Below are positions 7,948-18,282 of a stretch of DNA of 63,172 bases, in pieces. The position numbers and the translations under genes are program-made. Position 1 is the stretch's first letter; each line of letters begins with the position of its first letter. Location: contig NZ_RAWA01000009.1 of NCBI RefSeq assembly GCF_003611675.1, forward strand, positions 1 to 63,172, read 5' to 3'. The notes below the pieces were generated by a model, which had not been told where the DNA came from, ran no database searches, and worked only from the letters and a program-made list of their open reading frames with translations. The stretch is from Corallococcus sp. CA053C. Lineage in GTDB: Bacteria > Myxococcota > Myxococcia > Myxococcales > Myxococcaceae.

Positions 7948-10900
7948 TCACCCCAGCGCGGCGCGGGCGTTGCGGAACATGCGCATCCACGGGCCGTCCT
8001 CACCCCACGCCGACGGGGCCCAGGAGTGCTGCACGGTGCGATGCACGCGCTCCGGGTGCGGCATGGTGATGGTGAAGCGCCCGTCCTTCGTGGTGAGCCC
8101 CGCGATGCCGTGCGGCGAGCCGTTGGGGTTGGCCGGGTACTTCTTCGCCACCTGTCCGCGGTTGTCCACCCAGCGCGTCGTGACGAGGCCCAGCCCGTTC
8201 ACGCGCGCGGCCTCCTCGGCGCTGGAGAACTCCGCGCGCCCCTCGCCGTGCGACACGACGATGAGCATCCGGCTGCCCTCCATGCCCCGGTAGAACAGCG
8301 AGGGCGACGGGGACACCTCCACCGTGCCCAGACGCGCCTCGAACTGCTCGGACGCATTGCGCACGAAGCGCGGCCACGCCTCCGCGCCGGGGATGAGGTC
8401 GCGCAGCTGCGCGAACATCTGGCAGCCGTTGCACGCGCCCAGGCCGAAGCTGTCCGGCCGCGCGAAGAACTCGGAGAACGCGTCGCGCGTGCGCGGGTTG
8501 AAGAGGATGGACTTCGCCCAACCGCCGCCCGCGCCCAGCACATCGCCGTAGCTGAAGCCGCCGCACGCCAGCACGCCGTGGAAGTCCTTCAGCGACACGC
8601 GGCCCGCCAGCAGGTCGCTCATGTGCACGTCCACCGCGGTGAAGCCCGCGCGGGTGAACGCCGCCGCCATCTCCTGCTGACTGTTGACGCCCTGCTCGCG
8701 CAAGACCGCCACGCGGGGCCGCGCGCCCTTGCCAATGAAGGGCGCCGCCACGTCCACCGTGGGGTCGAACGTGAGCACCGGCGACAGGCCCGGGTCTCCC
8801 GCGTCGCACTTCGCCGCGTACTCCTCCTCCGCGCAGGTGGGGTTGTCGCGCAGCTTCTGCATCTCGTAGCTGACGCGCGACCAGGTGCGCTTGAGCGACA
8901 CGGTGTCCTCGGCGAGCAGCTTCTTCTTGCCGTGCCGCACGCGCACCGTCTGCGCCACCGTGGGCCGGCCCAGCTCGTGGACATGCGCGCCCAGGCCGTG
9001 CCGGGCGAAGACTTCGCGCACCCGGGCCACGTCGGCCGCGCGCACCTGCACCACCGCGCCCAGCTCCTCGTTGAAGAGGGCCGCCACGGCGTCACCGCCC
9101 AGGGGCGCCAGGTCCACGTCCACGCCGCAGTGGCCCGCGAAGGCCATCTCCGTGAGCGTGGCCCAGAGCCCGCCGTCGGAGCGGTCGTGGTAGGCGAGCA
9201 GCACGCCCACCGCCTGGAGCTCCTGCACGCCATCGAAGAAGCCCTTGAGGCGCGCCGGGTCGTCCACGTCCGGGCACTCGGGGCCCACCTGCTGGTGGCA
9301 CTGCGCCAGCACGGAGGCGCCCAGGCGCTGCCGGCCCGCGGCCACGTCCACCAACAGGAGCCGCGTGTCGCCCGCCACATCCACCGGCTGCGGCGTCAGC
9401 GCGCGGCGCGCGTCCAGCACCGGCGCGAACGCGGTGATGATGAGCGACAGCGGCGACGTCACGGCCTTCTTCGCGCCGTCGTCCTGCCACTGCGTGCGCA
9501 TGGACATGGAGTCCTTACCCACCGGGATGGCGATGCCCAGCGCGGGGCACAACTCCATGCCCACCGCGTGCACCGCGGCATAGAGGTTCGCGTCCTCGCC
9601 AGGGCTGCCCGCCGCCGCCATCCAGTTGGCGGACAGCTTCACGTCCGACAGCTTCGCGATGCGCGCTGCCGCCAGGTTGGTGAGCGCCTCGCCCACCGCC
9701 ATCCGCGCGGAGGCCGCCGCGTCGATGAGCGCCAGCGGCGTGCGCTCGCCCAGGGCCATGGCCTCGCCCGTATTGGAGAGGATGGACGACAGCGTCACCG
9801 CGCAGTCCGCCACCGGCACCTGCCACGGGCCCACCATCTGGTCGCGCGCGGTGAGGCCGCCCACGGTGCGGTCACCGATGGTGATGAGGAACGACTTGTC
9901 CGCCACCGTCGGGTGCGCGAGCACGGCATGCGCCAGGGCCTTCAGGTCCCCGGGGATGTTGAGCGGCGCGTGCCTCAGCGGGCGCGACACGTGCTCGCGG
10001 TGCATGCGCGGCGCCTTGCCGAAGAGCACGTCCATGGGCAGCGCGATGGGCGTGTCCCCCAGCTCGCGGTCGCTGAGCGTGAGGACCTCTTCCTGCGTGG
10101 CCTCGCCCAGCACGGCGAAGGGGGCGCGCTCGCGCTCGCACAGGGCGGCGAAGCGCGGCAGGTCCTCCGGCGCCACGCCCAGCACGTAGCGCTCCTGCGC
10201 CTCGTTGCACCAGATCTCCACCGGCGACATGCCCGGCTCGTCGTTGGGCACGAGGCGCAGCTCCAGCCGGCCGCCCAGGCCGTTGTCGTGCGCCAGTTCC
10301 GGCAGCGCGTTGGACAGGCCGCCCGCGCCCACGTCGTGGATGGAGCGCACGGGGTTCGCGTCGCCCAGCATCCAGCACTGGTCGATGACCTCCTGACACC
10401 TGCGCTCCATCTCCGCGTTGTCACGCTGCACGGAGGCGAAGTCGAGGTCCGCCGCGCTCGTGCCCTGCGCCATCGAGGACGCCGCGCCGCCGCCCAGGCC
10501 AATGAGCATCGCAGGGCCGCCCAGGACAATCAGCTTGTCGCCCGCGCGCAGCAGGGCCTTCTTCACGTGGCCCGCGCGGATGTTGCCCAGGCCGCCCGCC
10601 AGCATGATGGGCTTGTGGTAGCCGCGCACCTCCACGCCGTCCGCCGTGGGCACCTGCTGCTCGAAGCTGCGGAAGTAGCCGCACAGGTTGGGCCGGCCGA
10701 ACTCGTTGTTGAACGCCGCACCGCCCAGCGGGCCGTCAATCATGATGTCCAGCGCGGACACGATGCGGTCCGGCTTGCCGTACGGCACCTCCCACGGCTG
10801 CGCATGGCCCGGGATGCGCAGGTGGCTGACGGAGAAGCCCGTGAGCCCCGCCTTCGGCTTCGCGCCGCGCCCGGTGGCGCCCTCGTCGCGGATCTCGCCG

Positions 10901-11844
10901 CCCGCGCCCGTCGCCGCGCCCGGATACGGGGAGATGGCGGTGGGATGGTTGTGCGTCTCCACCTTCATCATGATGTGCGCGGGCTCGCGCACGGCGCCCC
11001 ACTCGCGCGCCTCGCCTTGCGGGAAGAAGCGGTCCACCTCGAAGCCCTCGATGACGGCGGAGTTGTCCTTGTACGCGGACAGCACGCCGCCGGGGCTCAC
11101 GGCGAAGGTGTTCTTGATGGCCTGGAAGAGCGAGCGCTCCTGCTTCTTTCCGTCCAGCGTCCACGACGCATTGAAGATCTTGTGCCGGCAGTGCTCGCTG
11201 TTGGCCTGCGCGAACATCATCAGTTCGACGTCGGTGGGGTTGCGCTGGAGCTCCGTGAAGCGCGCGACCAGGTAGTCGATCTCATCCTCCGCCAGCGCCA
11301 GGCCCAGCTCGCCGTTGGCCTTCACCAGCGCGGCACGGCCTCCGCCCAGCACGTCCACGCGCGTGAGCGGCCGGGGCGCGTGCGTGGTGAAGAGCACCGC
11401 CGCGTCGTCCAGCCGGGGCAGCACCGCCTGCGTCATCCGGTCGTGCAGCACCGCCTCCACGCCCGCGGCTTCGTCCGCCTCCAGCGCGCGCCCGCCGGGG
11501 CCGGTGAGGAAGAACGCGATACCGCGCTCCATGCGGCGCACCTTCTCCAGGCCGCAGTGGTGCGCGATGTCCGTCGCCTTCGACGACCAGGGCGACACCG
11601 TGCCCGGACGCGGCACGACGAGCAGCAGCGTGCCGGTGCGCTCGCGCTTCGCCGCGTGGGGGCCGTACTCCAGCAGGCGCGAGAGCCGCTCCCCTTCCGC
11701 GTCCGTCAGCGGCGCCGACGTGTCCGCGAAGTGGACGTACTCCGAATAGAGGGTGGCCACCGTAGGCACCCGTTCCCGACAGCGGACGAGCAGCTTGGCG
11801 AGCCTGAATTCGGAGAGGGCCGGAGCCCCGCGCAGCGTGAGCAT
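7948..11844 (-). CDS. purL: phosphoribosylformylglycinamidine synthase (large, single-chain PurL)
   Basis: Purine biosynthesis enzyme converting FGAR, glutamine and ATP to FGAM. At 1298 aa it is the large type found in Proteobacteria and eukaryotes rather than the small PurL/PurQ/PurS complex. The N-terminal PurS-like segment is followed by the ATP-binding synthase half ([20 protein letters not shown]) and a second AIRS-like half. A C-terminal class I glutamine amidotransferase carries the nucleophile motif [12 protein letters not shown] and the SHGEGRAEF segment. The ATG at 11844 is chosen because homology begins there ([12 protein letters not shown]); the longer frame upstream has no similarity. 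Its end is only 22 bases from the convergent GH18 stop. Confidence 0.96.
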   Translation of the reverse strand: MLTLRGAPALSEFRLAKLLVRCRERVPTVATLYSEYVHFADTSAPLTDAEGERLSRLLEYGPHAAKRERTGTLLLVVPRPGTVSPWSSKATDIAHHCGLEKVRRMERGIAFFLTGPGGRALEADEAAGVEAVLHDRMTQAVLPRLDDAAVLFTTHAPRPLTRVDVLGGGRAALVKANGELGLALAEDEIDYLVARFTELQRNPTDVELMMFAQANSEHCRHKIFNASWTLDGKKQERSLFQAIKNTFAVSPGGVLSAYKDNSAVIEGFEVDRFFPQGEAREWGAVREPAHIMMKVETHNHPTAISPYPGAATGAGGEIRDEGATGRGAKPKAGLTGFSVSHLRIPGHAQPWEVPYGKPDRIVSALDIMIDGPLGGAAFNNEFGRPNLCGYFRSFEQQVPTADGVEVRGYHKPIMLAGGLGNIRAGHVKKALLRAGDKLIVLGGPAMLIGLGGGAASSMAQGTSAADLDFASVQRDNAEMERRCQEVIDQCWMLGDANPVRSIHDVGAGGLSNALPELAHDNGLGGRLELRLVPNDEPGMSPVEIWCNEAQERYVLGVAPEDLPRFAALCERERAPFAVLGEATQEEVLTLSDRELGDTPIALPMDVLFGKAPRMHREHVSRPLRHAPLNIPGDLKALAHAVLAHPTVADKSFLITIGDRTVGGLTARDQMVGPWQVPVADCAVTLSSILSNTGEAMALGERTPLALIDAAASARMAVGEALTNLAAARIAKLSDVKLSANWMAAAGSPGEDANLYAAVHAVGMELCPALGIAIPVGKDSMSMRTQWQDDGAKKAVTSPLSLIITAFAPVLDARRALTPQPVDVAGDTRLLLVDVAAGRQRLGASVLAQCHQQVGPECPDVDDPARLKGFFDGVQELQAVGVLLAYHDRSDGGLWATLTEMAFAGHCGVDVDLAPLGGDAVAALFNEELGAVVQVRAADVARVREVFARHGLGAHVHELGRPTVAQTVRVRHGKKKLLAEDTVSLKRTWSRVSYEMQKLRDNPTCAEEEYAAKCDAGDPGLSPVLTFDPTVDVAAPFIGKGARPRVAVLREQGVNSQQEMAAAFTRAGFTAVDVHMSDLLAGRVSLKDFHGVLACGGFSYGDVLGAGGGWAKSILFNPRTRDAFSEFFARPDSFGLGACNGCQMFAQLRDLIPGAEAWPRFVRNASEQFEARLGTVEVSPSPSLFYRGMEGSRMLIVVSHGEGRAEFSSAEEAARVNGLGLVTTRWVDNRGQVAKKYPANPNGSPHGIAGLTTKDGRFTITMPHPERVHRTVQHSWAPSAWGEDGPWMRMFRNARAALG

Positions 11845-12088
11845 GGAGGACCTTGCGAACGGGTGACGGGAGGTAACAGCGGGGCCGTCCTTATCACTGC
11901 GCCCCGCGTCACAAGGCCCGGACTTCGCGTCTGGATGGCTGCCCCCCGGCCGGGGTGGGTGCACCGCCGCTGACGTGGGCCTTCATCCGTCCTTGCACTC
12001 CCTGTGTTTCGCGAATCACGCTGACAGTCGGTCCTCCATGCTTTGCTTGGAAGGCTTTACAGACATGACTCGTCACAAGGGGTGTTCC

Positions 12089-13990
12089 ATGACGCGCAAT
12101 ACCCGCTGGCTCCTGGCTGGCCTGACGCTCACGTTGTCCGCCTGCGGCGCGGGAGGGCCGGAGGCGCCCGCTTCCCCGCCCTCCAAGGCCGAGGGTGCCT
12201 CCAGCCTCCGCGACGTGGAGGCGGCGCTCGGCGCGCTGCCCGGCGCCCAGGTGCTGGACGTCCACGCGGATGGGGTCCCCTCCCTCGTGAAGGGGGAGCT
12301 GGGGGCGACGGGCCGCCCCATCACTGGCGCCTCGGCCTGGCAGGCGCATGCGCTGCTGGAGCCCACGCTCACGCGCGTGCTGCCCGCCTTCCGGCTGAAG
12401 ACGCGGGACCTGGTGCCGGTGGGCATCCACCGGGACGCGCTGGGCCACAGCCACGTGCGCTACGCCCAGACGAAGGCGGGCCTGCCCGTGGTGGGTGAGG
12501 AGCTGCTGGTGCACCTGGACGAGGCCGGCCGGGTGTACCTGGTGAACGGCACCGCGCGGGATGGCGAAACGCTTGCGGACGCGGCCCGTATCTCAGCGGA
12601 CGTGGCGCGGCAGGCGGCCCTGGCGGCGACGCCTGGGGGTCGCACGGCGGAGGCGCCCCGGGAGGTGTTCGTGCGCCCGGCGCCGGACGCGGCGCTGGTG
12701 CGGGCCTTCGAGGTGGTGGTGTCCGGCGAGGACGCGGACGGCACGCCCGTGCGCGACCACGTCTTCGTCCACGCCGCGGACGGCACGGAGGTGCTGCGGA
12801 CGTCGGACATCCACCACGCGCGCAACCGCAAGGTGTGCTCGGTGGGCGGCACGACGAACGGCTGGTGCCGGCTGGAGGGCCAGCTGCCCACGGGGGACGT
12901 GGGCATCGACAAGACGTACGACAACCTGGGCCTCTTCTACGACTGCTTCCAGCAGAACTTCGGCCGCGACTCGTATGACGGCGCGGGCGGGCAGCTCCTG
13001 GCGAACGTGCACTACGGCTCGCAGTACGCGAACGCCTACTGGAACGGCAACACGCTGGTGTGCGGCGACGGCAACGGCACCTCCGTGGGGCCGCTGTGCG
13101 CGGATCCAGACGTCGTCGTGCACGAGTTCACCCACGGCGTGACGGAGCGCACGTCCAACCTCACCTATTCCGGTCAGTCGGGCGCGCTCAACGAGTCCCT
13201 GTCGGACATCTTCGCCGCGACGTGCGGAAGCTGGGTGACGGGCACCTGGAGCACCGCGACGGACATCTGGCGCATCGGTGAGCTGGCCTGGACGCCGAGC
13301 ACGCCCGGGGACGCCCTGCGCTACATGGACAACCCCGCCCTGGACGGCGCGTCGTTGGACTACTACACGCAGATCACCGCCAGCTCGGACGTGCACTACG
13401 CCTCCGGGGTGCCGAACCTCGCGTTCAAGCTGCTGTCCACCGGCGGCACGCACCCGCAGGGCAAGTCGACGGTGAACGTGACGGGCATCGGCGTGCAGGC
13501 CGCAGGGCGCATCTTCTATTACGCCAACGCAAACCTCTTCACCGCCAGCACCACGCTGCCGCAGGCCAAGACGCTCACGAAGCAGGCCGCGCAGATTTTG
13601 GGCTACAGCGCCGCCATCCAGGCCTCCGTGGAGGCCGCGTGGACCGCCGTGGGCGTGGGCGCCGTGACGCCGCCCCCGACGTGCCTCCTGCTCCCGAACG
13701 ACCTCACGCTCGCGGGCATCTCCGGCGCGTCGGGCTCGCAGCAGTACTACTGCCTGGACGTGCCCGCGAACACGCCGGCCACCATCGCCGTCTCCGGGGG
13801 CACCGGGGACGTGGACCTGTACACGCGCTTCGGCACCGCGCCCACCACGGCCGTCTACAACTGCCGGCCCTACCTGGGCGGCAACAACGAGACCTGCACC
13901 CTGGCCGCGCAGACCACTGCGGGCCGTCAGTGGATCCTGCTGAACGCCTACTCCGCCTACAGCGGCGTGTCCCTGTCCGTGCACTACTGA
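12089..13990 (+). CDS. M4 (thermolysin-like) metallopeptidase lipoprotein with PPC domain
   Basis: Secreted zinc protease of 633 aa. A lipobox signal (LTLSAC, about residues 12-18) suggests a lipoprotein, although processing may release it. Residues about 40-240 resemble the FTP/PepSY inhibitory propeptide. The catalytic domain shows HEFTH (His345-His349) and the downstream glutamate in GALNESLSDIFA, the three zinc ligands of M4 enzymes. A C-terminal pre-peptidase (PPC) domain covers about 535-633 and ends with VSLSVHY. The start at 12089 has AAGGGG at good spacing; an upstream ATG at 12065 is less likely. Likely role is extracellular protein degradation or predation. It is divergent from purL across a 244-base region in which I see no clear promoter. 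Confidence 0.88.
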   Translation: MTRNTRWLLAGLTLTLSACGAGGPEAPASPPSKAEGASSLRDVEAALGALPGAQVLDVHADGVPSLVKGELGATGRPITGASAWQAHALLEPTLTRVLPAFRLKTRDLVPVGIHRDALGHSHVRYAQTKAGLPVVGEELLVHLDEAGRVYLVNGTARDGETLADAARISADVARQAALAATPGGRTAEAPREVFVRPAPDAALVRAFEVVVSGEDADGTPVRDHVFVHAADGTEVLRTSDIHHARNRKVCSVGGTTNGWCRLEGQLPTGDVGIDKTYDNLGLFYDCFQQNFGRDSYDGAGGQLLANVHYGSQYANAYWNGNTLVCGDGNGTSVGPLCADPDVVVHEFTHGVTERTSNLTYSGQSGALNESLSDIFAATCGSWVTGTWSTATDIWRIGELAWTPSTPGDALRYMDNPALDGASLDYYTQITASSDVHYASGVPNLAFKLLSTGGTHPQGKSTVNVTGIGVQAAGRIFYYANANLFTASTTLPQAKTLTKQAAQILGYSAAIQASVEAAWTAVGVGAVTPPPTCLLLPNDLTLAGISGASGSQQYYCLDVPANTPATIAVSGGTGDVDLYTRFGTAPTTAVYNCRPYLGGNNETCTLAAQTTAGRQWILLNAYSAYSGVSLSVHY

Positions 13991-14001
13991 CAGGCCATGG
14001 C

Positions 14002-14037
14002 CCCCGCCTCCCCCCGTGTCAGCCGGGGTGGAGGTGG
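14002..14037 (+). terminator. possible hairpin after the protease gene
   Basis: C-rich CCCCGCCTCCCCCCG (from 14002) can pair with CGGGGTGGAGGTGGG (14024-14037 region) with small bulges. It starts 11 bases after the protease stop. No T-run follows, so termination is only inferred. Confidence 0.35.
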
Positions 14038-14129
14038 GAGCCTCCCCACACCGGGAACTGGCCTCTTGCCGGCCGCTGGGCGAAGAATGCGCCCCCGGGA
14101 CCTTTCGGCCCCCAGGGGGACACGAGGCC

Positions 14130-14687
14130 ATGCGGGACGAGCGCGTCATCTTCGGCAACACCGTGGACAGCCTGTACCGCAAGACGCTGCTGCCGCACCT
14201 GCCGCCAGCGTTGGTGGAGCGGCTGAGAGGCCGGGGCTTGGACCTCAAGGCCCCGCTGCTCGCTGCGTATCCGCTGGCGACGTGGGTGGAGTGCCTGGAC
14301 GACGTGGGCCGCACCCTCCATCCGGATCAGCCGCTGGACGTCGCTCGGCGCCTGTTGGGCAAGCGGATGATCGAAGGCTACGCGGAGACGTTGATGGGCG
14401 GCGCGGTGCTCGCCCTGGCGCGCGTGGTGGGGCCCGTGCGGTCGCTGGAGCGGATGCAGCACAACTTCCGCAGCGGCAACAACTTCACGGAGACGCGCCT
14501 CACGGTGCTGGGTCCCACGGCCGCGGACCTCTGGTTCAACGAGCCGGAGCGGATGGAGGGCTTCGCGGAAGGCGTGCTGGAAGAAGGGCTGTTGCGCATC
14601 GGCGTGCACGGCCTCACCCTGCACCGCACCCGCCACTCGCCGGATGCCGTCACCTATCACCTGGAGTGGACGGCCCGGCCCTCCTGA
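14130..14687 (+). CDS. DUF2378 (Myxococcus-paralogue family) protein
   Basis: A 185-aa protein resembling the DUF2378/TIGR02265 family, a paralogous family largely restricted to Cystobacterineae and of unknown function. Recognisable features are the start RVIFGNTVDSLYRKTLLP, the central PLATWVECLDDVGRTLHPDQP and the C-terminal GLTLHRTRHSPDAVTYHLEW. No signal peptide, membrane segment or enzymatic motif is visible. The ATG at 14130 is chosen by family alignment; the frame continues upstream without similarity. It ends 12 bases before the next gene, so the two are probably co-transcribed. Confidence 0.75.
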   Translation: MRDERVIFGNTVDSLYRKTLLPHLPPALVERLRGRGLDLKAPLLAAYPLATWVECLDDVGRTLHPDQPLDVARRLLGKRMIEGYAETLMGGAVLALARVVGPVRSLERMQHNFRSGNNFTETRLTVLGPTAADLWFNEPERMEGFAEGVLEEGLLRIGVHGLTLHRTRHSPDAVTYHLEWTARPS

Positions 14688-14699
14688 CCTCGCGACGCC

Positions 14700-15794
14700 A
14701 TGTCCTCCATCCTCTCGACGCTGCCCGCCCTCTACCGGGACCTGCTCCCGTCCTTCTTCCAGCAGGAGGCGCCCACCGAGACGAAGGCCACGTGCGCGAA
14801 GTGCGCCATGAGCCGCACGTCCGCGCAGTCCACGGTGGAGTCGGTGGACGGGGTGGAGCACCTGTTCCGGCCGGACACCAAGTGCTGCACGTACTACCCG
14901 CGCCTGCCCAACTATCTCATCGGCGCGCTGCTGTCGGATGACTCACCGGCGATGGCGGAGGGGCGCCGGCGCATCGAGCAGAAGATCGACAGCCGCATCG
15001 GCGTGAGCCCCATGTGGGTGAAGCCGCCGGCGAAGTTCAACCACCTGTACAAGAACTCGCACCAGTTCTTCGGCCGGTCCGCAACGATGCGGTGCCCGTA
15101 CTACGCGCTGGACACCGGTGGCTGCACCATCTGGGCGTACCGCGAGTCGGTGTGCTCCACGTTCTTCTGCAAGTACGTGGCGGGCGCGGACGGCCGGCGC
15201 TTCTGGATGTCGCTGAAGACGTACCTGACGCTGGCGGAGTTCCAGCTGTCGCGCCATGCGCTGCTGCAGCTCATGCCGGAGTTCCTGCTGGACGGCCGGG
15301 ACAAGGCGGAGGTCGCCAACGGTCCCCTGTCCGTGGAGGACCTGGACGACGCGGCGCCCCCGCCCAAGGTGTACGAGGCGCTGTGGAAGGGGCACGTGGG
15401 CAGGGAGAAGGACTTCTTCCGGGCCTGCTACGACGTGGTGCGCACCGTGCCCGTGGACAGCCTGGAGCGGATGCTGGGGCTGGATGGCACCATCGAACTG
15501 AAGGTGCTGGAGAAGCTGCACTCCCAGACCACCGCGCCCCAGCTACCGCGCGTGCTGCGCTTCAACCCGGATGCGACGGTGAAGTGGCTGCCGGACGGCA
15601 GCGTCGCGCTGGGCTCCTACAGCGAGTTCGACGCGGTGGCGCTCCCCGGCGAGGCGTACGCGCTGCTGGTGGAGTTCACCGGCCAGAAGCCCGTGGAGGC
15701 GGTGCGCCAGCACCTGCGCGACCACAAGCAGGCGGACCTGGACGCGGACATCCTGCTGGAGCTGTACCGGCACCGCATCCTGGTGGAGCCGTAG
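14700..15794 (+). CDS. cysteine-cluster protein, YkgJ-like
   Basis: A 364-aa predicted cytoplasmic protein of unknown role. The N-terminal half carries a cysteine series: CAKC at residues 32-35, CC at 62-63, then CPYY, GGCTIW and SVCSTFFC around residues 130-156. This order resembles the YkgJ/UPF0153 zinc- or iron-binding cluster, stretched by insertions. The C-terminal 200 residues match nothing I recognise but end with a compact helical segment (EAVRQHLRDHKQADLDADILLEL). It is coupled to the DUF2378 gene by a 12-base gap. The metal-site assignment rests on the cysteine pattern only. Confidence 0.6.
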   Translation: MSSILSTLPALYRDLLPSFFQQEAPTETKATCAKCAMSRTSAQSTVESVDGVEHLFRPDTKCCTYYPRLPNYLIGALLSDDSPAMAEGRRRIEQKIDSRIGVSPMWVKPPAKFNHLYKNSHQFFGRSATMRCPYYALDTGGCTIWAYRESVCSTFFCKYVAGADGRRFWMSLKTYLTLAEFQLSRHALLQLMPEFLLDGRDKAEVANGPLSVEDLDDAAPPPKVYEALWKGHVGREKDFFRACYDVVRTVPVDSLERMLGLDGTIELKVLEKLHSQTTAPQLPRVLRFNPDATVKWLPDGSVALGSYSEFDAVALPGEAYALLVEFTGQKPVEAVRQHLRDHKQADLDADILLELYRHRILVEP

Positions 15795-15801
15795 CGGAAG
15801 C

Positions 15802-15853
15802 CGGAGCCCGTCACCGGAGCCCGTCACCGGAGCCCGTCACCAGAGCCCGGCAG
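15802..15853. repeat. 13-bp tandem repeat, four units
   Basis: Three exact copies of CGGAGCCCGTCAC (15802-15840) and a fourth degenerate copy (15841-15853) fill the gap between the YkgJ-like stop and the end of the convergent gene. The unit is GC-rich and without symmetry; it looks like slippage-generated spacer. Confidence 0.85.
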
Positions 15854-15860
15854 GCGCGGC

Positions 15861-16691
15861 TCAGGGCTGCCCGGCGAAGGCGCCCACCTCGCGCAGCCAG
15901 CGCGCCGTGGCCTGGGTGCGCTCCCACGCGGGCGTGGACGCGACCAGGTGCTCCGCGAGCCACGCGCTGAACGCAGGGTCGCCCGCGCGCAGCCACGCGG
16001 CGGAGTCGGCCAGCTCATGGGCGGCGGACTCCCAGGCGCGGCGCACCGCGCTGGCAAAGGCCATCAGCTCCGCGATGCAGCGGGTGAAGGCCTCCACGCC
16101 CGCGCTCAGCTCGGTGGGGCTGGGGCCTCCGGTGAGGGCCAGCGCGCGCAGGCGTCCCAGGTCCTTGAGCAGGCCCTGCTCCAGCGCGGCGGCGGTGCCC
16201 AGCCGGGCCTGCGCGGCACGCTGAAGCAGCTCCACGTCCTCGCTGAGGTGGCGCCAGGCCTCGTCGTCCCCCATGGGGATGCTGCCCCGGCGGCGCAGCC
16301 GGACGCCCACGGCCTGCCAGAGGTTGCCGAAGACGAACACCTCCTCGACGCTGCGGCGCACGTGCGGCGGGATGTGATCCAGGAAGTCCACCACGCACGC
16401 CCGCGCCTCGCGCAGGAACGCGTCGCCGCGAGGGGCCGCGTCCACCACGCCCCGGGCGAGCTGAAGCACGCGCCACGCCCACTGGAGGGCGCGCTCGGAG
16501 GCGGTGAAGAGACACTCCAGGCCGGTGCTCAGGGCACCCGCGGCGTGGCTCGTGTCAGCGAGCGTGGGAGAAGGGATGGGAGGCAGGCCGGAGCTGGAGC
16601 GCACTTCGGGCGCGCGGGGAGACGACGTCCCCTCGTCCTCGCTGTCGCGGGGAGGCCCGTGTGGCCCTGGCGCCGTGTACTCACGCCCCAT
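15861..16691 (-). CDS. hypothetical helical protein
   Basis: A 276-aa protein I do not recognise. The first ~55 residues are low-complexity (Pro/Ser/Asp/Glu-rich). The remainder is Ala/Leu/Arg-rich and predicted mostly helical, including VDFLDHIPPHVRRSVEEVFVFGNLW and LRAGDPAFSAWLAEHL. There is no signal peptide and no conserved cysteine or metal motif. The start at 16691 has a GGAGA ribosome site; the longer frame upstream is dissimilar. It stands alone, convergent with the YkgJ-like gene. Confidence 0.6.
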   Translation of the reverse strand: MGREYTAPGPHGPPRDSEDEGTSSPRAPEVRSSSGLPPIPSPTLADTSHAAGALSTGLECLFTASERALQWAWRVLQLARGVVDAAPRGDAFLREARACVVDFLDHIPPHVRRSVEEVFVFGNLWQAVGVRLRRRGSIPMGDDEAWRHLSEDVELLQRAAQARLGTAAALEQGLLKDLGRLRALALTGGPSPTELSAGVEAFTRCIAELMAFASAVRRAWESAAHELADSAAWLRAGDPAFSAWLAEHLVASTPAWERTQATARWLREVGAFAGQP

Positions 16692-16860
16692 GCATGCTTC
16701 TCCAGACCCTGGCTTCGCCGGCGGAAGACCGCTTCCGAGTATCGCACGCCCCTTCCCGACCTCCAGGCCTGGATGAGGGGACGTGCGATGCACCACAAGG
16801 CGCCCCTCCCCGGAGCAGGAGGGCCGCCTCGCGATGTCCGGCACCGCGCATCCAACACGC

Positions 16861-17304
16861 TCAGTGCAGGTTGGGGTTGTGCTTCAGGCGACTGAGCCGG
16901 CCGTGCGTCTGCTTCTGCGCCGGCAGCAGCTGCTGGCGCACGAAGGTGCGCGCCTCACCGTGGAGCTTGTCCACGTCGCGGTTGTAGTCCGCCAGGCCGT
17001 GGTCCTCGCCCTCTTCCAGCGCGTCGATGGCCCGCTTCTCTCCCAGCAGGTCCGCGCCCGCCTGGACGGCCTTGGCGAAGATGCCCCAGACACCGGAGCC
17101 GGAGGCGGGGCTGCCGCCCAGCTTCTCGATGCGCTCCTTGAGGGACGCCACGCGCGCCTCATGGTCGTGGAGGCAGGCCTCCACCTCCGTTTTCGCCACG
17201 GGGGTCTCGATGTGCTTCGTCGCGAGCCGGTAGGTCTCCACGGCGGAGATCTCCCCGCGCAGGAAGGAGTTCAGCGTTTCGATTTCGGCGGCGGCGTGGG
17301 CCAT
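16861..17304 (-). CDS. DUF2383 ferritin-like domain protein
   Basis: A 147-aa protein resembling the DUF2383 (PA2169-type) four-helix ferritin-like family. The first helix LNSFLRGEISAVETYRLA and the CLHDHEARVASLKERI helix carry Glu/His residues in positions that could hold a metal. A glycine-rich link (GGSPASGSGVW) and a C-terminal helix pair ending in LLPAQKQTHGRL follow. Family members are often stress-induced; function is uncertain. The ATG at 17304 has AAGGAG at proper spacing. It is divergent from xdhC across 159 bases. Confidence 0.75.
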   Translation of the reverse strand: MAHAAAEIETLNSFLRGEISAVETYRLATKHIETPVAKTEVEACLHDHEARVASLKERIEKLGGSPASGSGVWGIFAKAVQAGADLLGEKRAIDALEEGEDHGLADYNRDVDKLHGEARTFVRQQLLPAQKQTHGRLSRLKHNPNLH

Positions 17305-17463
17305 GGGTTTCTGCTCCTTGAGAGAGGTGAACGGGGTGCGTCCTGGCGCAAAGGTGGTGACCCCGGCCCTTCCGACAACGAAAGCCCCTCTCCTCGTTTG
17401 CTGAGCAGGCGCCCGGACGAGCGCTGGGAGGGTGCGGCGCGTCGTGGCAAGCTGCGGGCCTTC

Positions 17464-18282
17464 ATGTGGAACTGGGTGCACCAGCTGGCGGAGTGGGGAC
17501 GGACGGATGTCCCGTTCGCCGTCGTCACGGTGACGGAGTGCAAGGGCAGCACGCCCGCGGCTCCCGGCGCGAAGCTGCTGGTGCGCGCTGACGGCACCTT
17601 CCACGGCACCATTGGCGGCGGTCACCTGGAGCAGCTCGTGCTCCAGGACGCACGCGGGTGCCTGGACAAGGGCGAGGCACGCACGTTCCGCTATCCGCTG
17701 GGCGCGAAGCTGGGCCAGTGCTGTGGAGGGGTCGTGGACGTCTTCGTCGAGCCCGTGAACCACGGGCCGCAGCTCTACCTCTTCGGCGCGGGCCACGTGG
17801 GCCAGGCCCTGTGCCGCATCCTCGAAGGCACGCCGTTCCGCGTCCACCTGGTGGACGAGCGCGCGGAGTGGGTCCAGTCGCCGCAGGTGCCGGCCTCGGT
17901 GGCTCGCCACGAGGAGCCCTGGGACGAGTTCGCCACGAACGCCCCCTGGGATGACCGGCGCACGTATGTGGCGGTGATGACGCACCGGCACGACGTGGAT
18001 CAGGCCATCATCGACTTCGTCATCCAGAAGCCGGCCCGCTACATCGGCCTCATTGGCAGTGACACCAAGTGGGCCCGCTTCCGGCAGCGGCTGGAGGCGA
18101 AGGGCCTGCCCGCCCGGCAGGTGGGCCGTGTCCAGTGCCCCATGGGGCTGCCCATCGGGGGAAAGTCGCCTCAGGAGGTGGCGGTCAGCATCGCGGCGGG
18201 GCTGCTCCAGCTCCACCATGGGCTGTCCCCGGAGCCCGGACCTCAGCCGTTGCCCGCGCCCCTGCTATCCTCCGAGGGATGA
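17464..18282 (+). CDS. xdhC: XdhC-family molybdenum cofactor chaperone
   Basis: Accessory protein that binds and delivers sulfurated molybdenum cofactor to xanthine dehydrogenase, 272 aa. The N-terminal XdhC/CoxI domain shows CKGSTPAAPGAKLLV and IGGGHLEQ, then a GQCCGGVVDVF motif. The C-terminal Rossmann domain starts with LYLFGAGHVGQALCRIL and contains YIGLIGS and PIGGKSPQEVAVSIAA. Its stop overlaps the start of the dehydrogenase gene by ATGA, so translation is coupled, which supports a dedicated maturation role. Confidence 0.93.
   Translation: MWNWVHQLAEWGRTDVPFAVVTVTECKGSTPAAPGAKLLVRADGTFHGTIGGGHLEQLVLQDARGCLDKGEARTFRYPLGAKLGQCCGGVVDVFVEPVNHGPQLYLFGAGHVGQALCRILEGTPFRVHLVDERAEWVQSPQVPASVARHEEPWDEFATNAPWDDRRTYVAVMTHRHDVDQAIIDFVIQKPARYIGLIGSDTKWARFRQRLEAKGLPARQVGRVQCPMGLPIGGKSPQEVAVSIAAGLLQLHHGLSPEPGPQPLPAPLLSSEG

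Noticed and set aside
8026-11973. Long + strand open frame (1315 codons) opposite purL
   Set aside because: Arg/His/Ala-rich shadow without motifs; purL on the minus strand is complete and conserved.
15802-15853. Possible CRISPR-like array
   Set aside because: Units are contiguous with no spacers and too short; there are no cas genes.
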